Positions 6,616 through 13,782 of a stretch of DNA of 18,784 nt are shown one piece after another (positions within the stretch are counted from its first letter, which is position 1; every line of letters begins with the position of its first letter). Made by a program: the position numbers and the translations under genes. The DNA comes from Cyanobacteria bacterium UBA11153 (GTDB taxonomy: Bacteria; Cyanobacteriota; Cyanobacteriia; Cyanobacteriales; Coleofasciculaceae). The notes beneath the pieces were generated by a model that searched no databases, was not told the origin of the DNA, and saw only the letters and a program-made list of their open reading frames with translations. Location: the NCBI GenBank assembly GCA_003511885.1, contig DOIX01000394.1:1-18784 (forward strand). Reading direction: 5' to 3'.

Positions 6616-8694
6616 TTATAATTTGGTTTCTTTTGATGCCATTATAAGTGAACGCTGCACCTGAATTGGAATATTAAGCATAGCAGCCAGTTTCTGACGA
6701 TCTTGAAATCCTATATCGTGCATATAGCAATGGCGCACAATAATCTGTTTCAATAAACGACAACAAATGGGATTTTTGGAAAATTCAATGTGCATTTTTT
6801 GAATTTTATTAATGTCTAACTTTTTCTCAAATTGCAATTCAATGATTTCTTGAATCAGATTTAATGCAGGCTTATCTTTACTTTCAGTTACTTTAATATA
6901 GATGTCACGACCTTTGGCAGAACCCAAGGAAAATGAAATTTTGTAAAGCATTGCTAAAATAACACTGTAATTAATTTCCAAGTAAAAAGACTCAATATTA
7001 CGAATAATTTTTGAGTCAGAAAGTTTTCCATTCTGCTTTATGTATTTTTTTATTTTCCTAATTGATTCTTCTCGAACGCATTCTGAAAATTTCATAAAAA
7101 CGCTAAGAAATCTTAGTGATACTGAAAGTGATTCTTCATAAATTAACTCTAGAGATCTTCGTTCCATCGAACCAAGTCTATTTCTGAAAATTTGTCCGCA
7201 AACTTCAATAGCTCGGAATACTTTGTTAACTTTCACTATAAAGTTTGCTGGATCTTCATTCTCATCTAAATTGCTATTTTTAGCTTCATTCCTCTCTTCA
7301 AGAATATCCTTCTGTCTATCTTGTTGTAAGCGTTCTTCGTTTGCATCACGACTCTCTAAAACAATTTCCGGTATTTCTTTAATAAAATCTTGAAGAAAAG
7401 ATAAGGAAGATGCTTCTAATGTTAATTCTTTTTCGTCATTAAATATATCCATAACAGAAACTAGAATCTCATCAAGAATCCACGGATCTTTGGAATGATA
7501 TGTAAGAAATAGAACAATGTTTGATGCCTTCTCAAGATGAATTGTATTTACTAGATTTTGTATTCTCTTTTTAGCTTCTTCTCCTCGGTGAAGAGAATCT
7601 GCTAATTTTTTTGCAGCAAAGAAGTAAAATAGATAACGGTAATTAAACTTTAGACTAGTCTCTTTGCGTTGCAGAATAAATGAATTTAGCAAATCCTTAA
7701 TTACTTTCTCTTGATCGACTGGAAGAAAATTGTTTGAGTATTCTTTAAAAAATGCAGTCAAACTAGGTTCATCAAGGCTCTCAGAAGAGGATTCTAAAAG
7801 TGCTCCTCCAAGTTCTGATAAAACATTAAAATATGTTTCAATTTCAGTTTGTTTTACACGAACACCTTCTAGGGCTTGATAGATCAAATATTGATAACAG
7901 TGTCCATAAGCAGTAAGTTCAAGTCTCTGTGAAGTCATTGTCTCGAAAGACTGAAGAAGCATCAAAATATAGAATGGTTTTGCTGGAACTACGCCCTTGC
8001 GTACAAGAGAGTCTACATGTAGTCGAAGTTCATCTTTTTCTGCCCAAATCTGCTGGTCATCTACTTCTTCCGTTAACTCTAGTCCAACCCATTTATCAAT
8101 TAGTTGACTGCGACGAACATGACCGAAAGGTAGAATTTCAAATTTCTTATAATCATCAAGTTCAGGCAAATCAGGTATCACAAATCTAAAGGAATTCTCT
8201 GCAATAAGAATAGTGCGATCAAAAATTGAATTCAGAGTTTCTATGAGCTTATTTCTTGCCTTTTTATTAAGTTTGCTTGCTGATATATCATCTACAATAC
8301 AAACCAGATTGGAACTTTGAATAAATTCTTCCTTAGATATAAAAGTATATGTCTCAGAAACTAACTTCGGAATTTGTTCTTCAATCTTAGAACTTTGTAT
8401 ATTTGAACCCTTAATAAATAGAGGTGTCAATCCATAGGAAAGGGCATCTAGGAATAATCTTTTTGCAAGAGAAGTCTTCCCTGACTGTTCATCTCCAAAA
8501 ATAATAAGCCTATTTTCACTTTTCCATAGTTTTTCACCTGAGATATTTGATGATTGTTCTTCTAGTGATTCTCTTATAGTTCTTAGATCTGGATAGACAA
8601 ATAAGTCATTCAGAGAAACAAATTCACGATTTCTGTGAGCAAATTTTATTCCGGTATCTGCCAGAAATTCTTGAAATTTATTTAATAATTCCAT
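6616..8694 (-). CDS. STAND/NACHT-like P-loop NTPase, second gene of a two-gene unit
   Basis: This is a 692-residue protein. A short N-terminal module contains LNDLFVYPDLR. Walker A is GDEQSGKT (about 67-74) and the Walker B-like segment is LVCIVDDIS (about 130-138). A sensor-like strand ILIAENSFRF and the motif PFGHVRRSQLIDKW follow. A helical region carries NYRYLFYFFAAKKLAD (about 351-366), which resembles the winged-helix end of STAND NTPases. A highly charged linker (about 447-483) leads to a purely helical C-terminal third with no recognisable catalytic domain. The architecture resembles NACHT-type sensors, but the usual fused effector is missing and may be the upstream gene 50 bases away. 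The start is the ATG at 8694, with a TTG two codons upstream as the alternative. The gene is visibly AT-rich, consistent with transfer. A defence role is inference. Confidence 0.75.
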   Translation of the reverse strand: MELLNKFQEFLADTGIKFAHRNREFVSLNDLFVYPDLRTIRESLEEQSSNISGEKLWKSENRLIIFGDEQSGKTSLAKRLFLDALSYGLTPLFIKGSNIQSSKIEEQIPKLVSETYTFISKEEFIQSSNLVCIVDDISASKLNKKARNKLIETLNSIFDRTILIAENSFRFVIPDLPELDDYKKFEILPFGHVRRSQLIDKWVGLELTEEVDDQQIWAEKDELRLHVDSLVRKGVVPAKPFYILMLLQSFETMTSQRLELTAYGHCYQYLIYQALEGVRVKQTEIETYFNVLSELGGALLESSSESLDEPSLTAFFKEYSNNFLPVDQEKVIKDLLNSFILQRKETSLKFNYRYLFYFFAAKKLADSLHRGEEAKKRIQNLVNTIHLEKASNIVLFLTYHSKDPWILDEILVSVMDIFNDEKELTLEASSLSFLQDFIKEIPEIVLESRDANEERLQQDRQKDILEERNEAKNSNLDENEDPANFIVKVNKVFRAIEVCGQIFRNRLGSMERRSLELIYEESLSVSLRFLSVFMKFSECVREESIRKIKKYIKQNGKLSDSKIIRNIESFYLEINYSVILAMLYKISFSLGSAKGRDIYIKVTESKDKPALNLIQEIIELQFEKKLDINKIQKMHIEFSKNPICCRLLKQIIVRHCYMHDIGFQDRQKLAAMLNIPIQVQRSLIMASKETKL

Positions 8695-8744
8695 ATTCAA
8701 GCTAGAAGTAGTACTTAAATTAGTGACTTCATGCTTGTTATCAG

Positions 8745-9251
8745 TTAAGAAAGTCGTTTTTTTTTCATTGCTTCAATAAAATTAGTAAAGGTTGGCAAAT
8801 GCTTACGCAAAAAGTTTTCTGTATCTAGCTCCGCTTCGTAAGAAATTCCGACAAAAGGGGGAATTGAAGAAATTACTCCTTTGAGCTTTGCTGCTGCTGA
8901 TTTATCTGATTGATTGACTTTATCTCTGATTTCTCTTAAGAGTTGAATAACTTCATCAGAATAGGTAGATGAGTTTACTTGAATTTTGTCAACGTCTTTG
9001 ACAATTTCTGCAACTATAACTTCTGCCTCTTGTTCTGAGATTTCCATATAGCTTGACTGCTGTGATATAATATCCCAGTATTCTTGCTCGAATGGCTGCA
9101 TCTCTGCTTTCAAATCTGAGATCTGCAACTTAATTCGCTCCTTTTCTTCAGAGGGAGTTGTTGTCAAAGCCAATTCTTTCCCTGATACCTGTTTCCGATA
9201 ACGACTGAGAATTTTATCAAGTTCATCCAAGCGCTCGCTATAGCTATACAT
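8745..9251 (-). CDS. Small coiled-coil protein paired with the STAND NTPase
   Basis: I cannot name this 168-residue protein from a defined family. Residues 1-60 are strongly charged and helical, likely a coiled coil. An acidic helical stretch covers about 70-112. The C-terminal block KLKGVISSIPPFVGISYEAELDTENFLRKH (about 122-151) looks like alternating strand and helix, and recalls small adaptor modules that accompany cyanobacterial NACHT proteins; a TRADD-N-like or effector-associated domain is one possibility, unproven. The ATG at 9251 has a GGAG site seven bases upstream. The gene lies just upstream of the NTPase on the same strand, so the two very probably form one transcript. There is no signal peptide and no membrane segment. 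Confidence 0.7.
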   Translation of the reverse strand: MYSYSERLDELDKILSRYRKQVSGKELALTTTPSEEKERIKLQISDLKAEMQPFEQEYWDIISQQSSYMEISEQEAEVIVAEIVKDVDKIQVNSSTYSDEVIQLLREIRDKVNQSDKSAAAKLKGVISSIPPFVGISYEAELDTENFLRKHLPTFTNFIEAMKKKRLS

Positions 9252-9355
9252 GCTTAATCTCCAAAACTTGACAGATTATCATTTTATTTTTACCACATCT
9301 AGTCTGTACTACGCCACAAATAAGCTGTCACGCTTTTAAATTGCTTATTGAAACA

Positions 9356-9390
9356 GACGCGGAGACGCGGAGAGGGGGAGACACGGGGAG
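9356..9390. repeat. Degenerate octamer tandem repeat (GACGCGGA type)
   Basis: Four 8-base units follow each other: GACGCGGA twice, then GAGGGGGA and GACACGGG, ending in GAG. This purine-rich G+C block stands out in an otherwise AT-rich spacer upstream of the coiled-coil/STAND pair. Such GACGCGGA-type low-complexity tracts occur in several filamentous cyanobacteria. Confidence 0.65.
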
Positions 9391-9444
9391 GGTTTGACAG
9401 ATTTTTTCCTAACTGAATCATATCCAATTTAGATGCGTAGCAGC

Positions 9445-9669
9445 TTACCACGAAGCAATACTGCAATAAGGTTTCCACCTTTCGCCAAAACCTGCTGTAG
9501 TCTTGCGATCGGGAAGTCCTTCCAGATTATAGAGTTTGGGAATTTTTGTTTGACGGCAGCTTGAGAGAATTTGCAATCGCCGTTCGTTGACCGACCTCTC
9601 ACTCCAATTTGCTCTCACCGCCACATGCCGTAAGCTAAAGATCTCAATCTGAACTCTACGCTGACTCAT
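9445..9669 (-). CDS. Doubtful 74-residue ORF overlapping the end of the AAA ATPase gene
   Basis: The ATG at 9669 lies inside the last codons of the upstream ATPase gene, a 14-base overlap of the kind seen in translationally coupled pairs. The product is basic, begins SQRRVQIEIFSLRHVAVRANW and resembles nothing I recognise. OLD/AAA_21-type ATPases in defence loci often have an overlapping downstream partner such as DUF4276, usually longer than this, so this could be a decayed partner. It could equally be chance reading frame in the spacer. Confidence 0.3.
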   Translation of the reverse strand: MSQRRVQIEIFSLRHVAVRANWSERSVNERRLQILSSCRQTKIPKLYNLEGLPDRKTTAGFGERWKPYCSIASW

Positions 9670-10774
9670 TCAACCATCCTCGTGCAATCAATTCAGAAAT
9701 AGGTAATCCAGAATTATCGGCAACTTGACTGCTAATTCGTTTGACTCTGACAGGAGAATTACTTTGACGTTCAAACCAATAGCCAATTGGTGAAGCTAAC
9801 AGATAGTTAATTAACTCAGGATGATGAGAAATCAGTAAAGCTTGCAGTTTGTTCTCACTACAAAGATCGTAAAGTTGAATCAGCCATGGTTGAATTTCTG
9901 GCAAGGCTAAGAAGTTTTCTGGTTCATCAATGCACAAGGTATAATCTTCACATTTAATGCCATGAATTAATGCGTACAAAGCAATTAACATTTTTTGTCC
10001 ATCTGACAGTTCCCCTAAGCGATATTCAATGGCTTTATTATTCTCTATTTCTGTAGTAAAACGCAGCTTTAATACTAAGTTTTTTTCACTGACGCGCTCA
10101 AATCTAAAGCTATTAAAGCCATCTAGTAAATCTCTTATAATATTACCTATTTCAGCAATCTTGCCTTGATCTTCAGAGATGTAACGATACCAAGACACAA
10201 AATTTTCCATATTAATAGCTAAACCCATTTCTGCCTGACTAGTCTCATCAACCATCAAGGAAGGAATGATTTGCAGAATCGTAAATCGTTTAATCCTTTC
10301 TCTAAACCAAGTTAGTTTTGTGTTGTCATTTTTTGGCATCAATGAAGGCATGATAGACTGTGACAAGTCAAAGGGGTATTGCGGCCCCTCTGAATGATTG
10401 TCTCTATAAAGTTGAACTTCACCTAACTCAAATTTCAGTAAAGGTTGCTTATTAAACCACAGTATCTCATACTCCACATGGCATCTATCTTGATTGTGAG
10501 AAATACCTAATTCGTATTTGTAGCTACCGCCATTACCTAAGATTTCTAACTCGAAACGTTGAAGGGGTAATGTTTGCCAGCGAGTGCAGTCTGTAGATGT
10601 GAAAATTCTTTCTACTTTACTGTCACCACTGATAAATGTCTGGATTCTATGCAGGACTTCAAATACTGTCGATTTGCCTCCTCCGTTAGAACCGAGAAAT
10701 AAATTAATTGAGTCAAAGTTAAGTTCAAAATTAACTAGGCAGCGAAAATTATCAATGTATATACGTTTGAGCAT
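9656..10774 (-). CDS. ABC-type AAA ATPase (AAA_21 / OLD-like)
   Basis: This 372-residue protein starts with MLKRIYIDNFRCLVNFE, the usual opening of RecF/OLD-type ATPases. Walker A is GSNGGGKST (28-36). The ABC signature is LGELSDGQ (253-260), Walker B is LCIDEPE (280-286) and the H-loop is SHHPE (316-320). No TOPRIM domain follows, so it is an ATPase-only member rather than a full OLD nuclease. Relatives work with a nuclease or toxin partner encoded next door, in anti-phage or toxin-antitoxin contexts. The only immediate downstream candidate here is the doubtful 74-codon ORF. The Uma2-like nuclease gene lies 114 bases upstream on the same strand. The protein appears complete, with all ATP-binding motifs intact. 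Confidence 0.85.
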   Translation of the reverse strand: MLKRIYIDNFRCLVNFELNFDSINLFLGSNGGGKSTVFEVLHRIQTFISGDSKVERIFTSTDCTRWQTLPLQRFELEILGNGGSYKYELGISHNQDRCHVEYEILWFNKQPLLKFELGEVQLYRDNHSEGPQYPFDLSQSIMPSLMPKNDNTKLTWFRERIKRFTILQIIPSLMVDETSQAEMGLAINMENFVSWYRYISEDQGKIAEIGNIIRDLLDGFNSFRFERVSEKNLVLKLRFTTEIENNKAIEYRLGELSDGQKMLIALYALIHGIKCEDYTLCIDEPENFLALPEIQPWLIQLYDLCSENKLQALLISHHPELINYLLASPIGYWFERQSNSPVRVKRISSQVADNSGLPISELIARGWLNESA

Positions 10775-10888
10775 GAAGTTTCTCAGCTTACAAGTTGTTT
10801 ATTCACAAATCGTTGGTTATTTTAATAGCTTTTTGACAACAACTTAAGCTGTTGTTCTTGCCAATAATCGAGTTGCCATCACCAATTC

Positions 10889-11530
10889 TCAACCTTGAAA
10901 CTGAGACAATAACCAAGTACTAACCTTACCATGATTCACTGTTCGACTTCGGCGAAAAGCTTCTTCTAACATTGCCATATCTAAACCTGAAAGTACCTGA
11001 GACTGATAAATTCTCCGACTACCTCCATTCTCAATCTCAAAGGCAATAACCTGAACATTTTGCACATCAATAATCCAATATTCGCGGACTCCGAGTGATT
11101 CGTAAAGTAGACGTTTTTCTCCCTTATCATCTGCCAAACTTGAATAAGCAACTTCAATTACTAAATCAGGAGGTGGATAAGTATCGAGATCAATGATAGT
11201 CGCATCCCAAGGAATTATTTCCGCATTTGCACCTACATAAAAGGAAACATCCGGTTGTGCTTCCTGATAGCCTGTTTTGCGGTAGGTGCAGTTATCATGA
11301 CCATCTAAATCAATGTTTTTAGTACTAGCAAATAGACCAATTGCAGTAATAACACTAAAATGATCGCGAGAATGAGGATTTCCTAGGGCAGACATTTCTA
11401 ACCTCATGCGTCCGTTGTAATAGTAGCATCTAGCGCGATCGCAGTTAGGATCGCTGATGGCTTGCAGGTATTCCTCCCAGGTGCAATTTACCCAGGTATC
11501 GGTTGGTAGTTTGGTTTGGAGTTGAATCAT
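10889..11530 (-). CDS. Uma2-family (DUF820) putative endonuclease
   Basis: This 213-residue protein shows the Uma2 layout: TWEEYLQAI near the start, GRMRLEMSALGNPHSRDH (40-57), QPDVSFYV (92-99), PDLVIEVAYSS (121-131) and EKRLLYESLGVREYWIID (138-155). D94, D122, E126 and K139 are the likely PD-(D/E)XK-type core residues. These proteins occur in dozens of copies in many cyanobacterial genomes and their role is unproven. The ATG at 11530 has an AGG six bases upstream. One HIP1 site lies inside the gene. Confidence 0.85.
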   Translation of the reverse strand: MIQLQTKLPTDTWVNCTWEEYLQAISDPNCDRARCYYYNGRMRLEMSALGNPHSRDHFSVITAIGLFASTKNIDLDGHDNCTYRKTGYQEAQPDVSFYVGANAEIIPWDATIIDLDTYPPPDLVIEVAYSSLADDKGEKRLLYESLGVREYWIIDVQNVQVIAFEIENGGSRRIYQSQVLSGLDMAMLEEAFRRSRTVNHGKVSTWLLSQFQG

Positions 11531-11827
11531 AACAACCTGTTTGGCTACCGTTTGCTGATATTATTATAGAGTTTAGCTAAAGATTTTGCCTAAGTACGGC
11601 GCGATCGCGAAATTGTGCGATCGTAACTTTAAGCATCAAATATAAGCTACCACTGGAATAGATTAACAAAAGAAGGATATCTGTGTCATGCAGGGGAGAA
11701 GCAAAAGGGCGATAATTCCATCGCCAGATGCCATAATTTTTCTTGCCGAATTCTTCCCCATGTCGAAACCGAAATTCACACTACACTAATTTTGTCAATT
11801 TCTTTGACTCGACTAACTCCCCATTCC
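11531..11827. other. 297-base spacer without a supported gene
   Basis: The spacer separates the end of the permease gene from the start of the Uma2 gene, both on the minus strand. It contains a perfect 10-base palindrome CGCGATCGCG (11600-11609, including a HIP1 site) and a related GCGATCG 17 bases later. A 33-codon plus-strand ORF (11688-11789) has a passable AAGGA upstream but no recognisable product. I see no terminator hairpin. Confidence 0.5.
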
Positions 11828-13624
11828 CTAGGGTTTCAAACCATATAAAAGAATAATCAATGGTGGAGTGATAATTGCCATAATCAAATTGAGCATCCCG
11901 CCAAAGCGGAAGAAATCCAAGAATTTATAGCCACCGGGACCATAAACCATGGTATTTGTTTGATAGCCAATTGGTGTCATAAAACTATTAGATGCGGCAA
12001 AGGTAACGGCAAACATGAAGGCGTAAGGATTGAGATGAAGAGTTGTCGCCACTTTCACGGCAACTGGTAATATCAAAACCACAGAAGCATTATTAGAAAG
12101 AATCTCTGTCAGTAGGGCAGTAATTATGAAGAAAAACTCTAAAATCCAGTAACCGGAAAGATCCCCTCCTAGAGCAACTAGATTGTCTGCTAACCATTGA
12201 GTTGTACCGGATTTATCCATGGCGATTCCCAGAGGAATTAAGCCCGCTAAGAGGAAGATAATATCCCAACGTACAGATTCATATAATTCACCTGGTTTGA
12301 GACAACCAGTGACAATCATTAAAAAGACTCCCACCAAGGAAGTTACCAGGATTGGTTGCCAGTCAAAGGCGGCGACAATGACTACAGCTAAACCAATTGC
12401 GATCGCAATCCAAGCCTTATCCCGTCGCAATGTTTCCACGTCTCGTTGTTCAAACACTAGTAAATCTCGGCTGGTTTGCAAGCCAACAAAGCTTTCTTTT
12501 GGTCCTTGTACCAATAACAAATCACCAAAACGTAAAGGTACTTGTCCCAATCTTTCTCGCACTAATTCTTCTCCTCGACGTATGGCTAATACTGTGGCAT
12601 TGTAGCGCTGTCTAAACCTTAATTCTTTTAAGGTAGAGCCATTTAAGTTAGAGTTGGAGAGGATCAAGATTTCAGCAATTCCTTCTTCCCCAGAAGTAAG
12701 ATTTTCTTCTGGAGATTCTTTGCCAAATTTGACATCCGGTAAAATTTCAATTCCTCGCTGTGCTTTGAGGCTTAATAAACATGGCCTTCCTCCCCGCACG
12801 ATTAAAATATCTCCAGCTTGCAATACTTTATCGGCTAAAGGTTGGGGAAATTGGGCATCGTTGCGGATTAATTCTAAGACATCTATATCAAATTTACGCT
12901 GTAATTGGCTGGAACGCAAACTTTGTCCAATTAGGTTTGAACCAGGTGTAATGATAATCTCACTAACATAATCGGTTAGGGCATAATCTTCACTCAAAAC
13001 ATCACTATTTGGTGCTTTCCGATTGGGTAATAGTTTGGGGGCAGCTATTGCTAAATAGATCAATCCTATTGTAAAGGTGATTAATCCTAAAGCTGTAAAC
13101 TGAAATAAACCAAAAGCGCCGTATCCCAACTGTTCCGATAAACCGCTAGCCAAGACATTTGTGGATGTACCAATTAGTGTAATCATCCCCCCTAAAACGG
13201 TGACAAATGACAATGGCATCAATATTTTTGAAGGGGAAATACGCTGCTTTCTGCACCAATCTTCGACAATCGGGAGAAAGACAGCAACTACAGCGGTATT
13301 ATTAATAAAAGCGGTAATCGGACCAACAATGGCTCCCAAGACTAATATCTGGCGACGTAAATTATTCCCGCCCCATTTATTCAAGAAGTCGCTAACAATT
13401 TGAATTGCGCCAGTGCGGGCAATTCCCGCACTGAGGATAAACATTGCCATGACAGTAATGGTGGCAGAATTGCTAAAACCGGATATTCCTTGTTCTGGAG
13501 TTACTAATTTGAGTAAAATTAGTACAATCATCACGCCGAAAGCAGTAATATCAACTGGCAACCATTCAGCAATGAAAAAGACAAGCGACAGAATGACAAC
13601 AGCGATAGTGAGAAAAATCTGCAT
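11828..13624 (-). CDS. SLC13/DASS-type permease with two RCK_C (TrkA-C) domains
   Basis: This 598-residue inner-membrane transporter has two transmembrane halves split by a soluble insert. The first half contains FINNTAVVAVFLP (106-118) and LIGTSTN (150-156). The second repeats the pattern with LSNNASVVLILP (509-520) and TPIGYQTN (550-557). These are the paired substrate and sodium-binding loops of the SLC13/ArsB superfamily. The insert holds two RCK_C-like domains (about 220-285 and 315-385) with ...GDILIVRG and ...GDLLLVQG ends. Cyanobacterial members of this layout are usually annotated as sodium/sulfate or dicarboxylate symporters. The substrate cannot be read here. The start is the ATG at 13624; a TTG three codons upstream is the alternative. 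Confidence 0.88.
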   Translation of the reverse strand: MQIFLTIAVVILSLVFFIAEWLPVDITAFGVMIVLILLKLVTPEQGISGFSNSATITVMAMFILSAGIARTGAIQIVSDFLNKWGGNNLRRQILVLGAIVGPITAFINNTAVVAVFLPIVEDWCRKQRISPSKILMPLSFVTVLGGMITLIGTSTNVLASGLSEQLGYGAFGLFQFTALGLITFTIGLIYLAIAAPKLLPNRKAPNSDVLSEDYALTDYVSEIIITPGSNLIGQSLRSSQLQRKFDIDVLELIRNDAQFPQPLADKVLQAGDILIVRGGRPCLLSLKAQRGIEILPDVKFGKESPEENLTSGEEGIAEILILSNSNLNGSTLKELRFRQRYNATVLAIRRGEELVRERLGQVPLRFGDLLLVQGPKESFVGLQTSRDLLVFEQRDVETLRRDKAWIAIAIGLAVVIVAAFDWQPILVTSLVGVFLMIVTGCLKPGELYESVRWDIIFLLAGLIPLGIAMDKSGTTQWLADNLVALGGDLSGYWILEFFFIITALLTEILSNNASVVLILPVAVKVATTLHLNPYAFMFAVTFAASNSFMTPIGYQTNTMVYGPGGYKFLDFFRFGGMLNLIMAIITPPLIILLYGLKP

Positions 13625-13782
13625 AATGCACAACTGGTAGATCGCATTAAGCAGCTAGTTTACCTGAAAATAGTCAAAAGGGAAAAAATATCAATTTTTC
13701 TTAACTATCTCCGGTAGAATCAGATAGATGCTTTGCTTAACTCCAGCAATTAGCAATTAGCTCCCATTCTCTCTCTTGACTT

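Noticed and set aside
10838..10856. Small inverted repeat AACAAC/GTTGTT upstream of the AAA ATPase
   Set aside because: It has only six A/T-rich base pairs, no T-run on either strand, and no clear relation to a promoter.
11688..11789. 33-codon plus-strand ORF with an AAGGA upstream
   Set aside because: It is short, its product is not recognisable, and the ribosome-site spacing is only passable. It could be a remnant, but the evidence is too thin for a gene call.
12219..12605. 128-codon plus-strand ORF inside the permease gene
   Set aside because: It is antisense to a well-supported membrane protein gene and its composition is typical of a shadow frame.
13705..13727. Hairpin CTATCT/AGATAG downstream of the second dynamin gene as a terminator
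   Set aside because: It has a six-base A/T-rich stem and an 11-base loop, and the nearest T-run is about 17 bases away, so it is not a convincing terminator.
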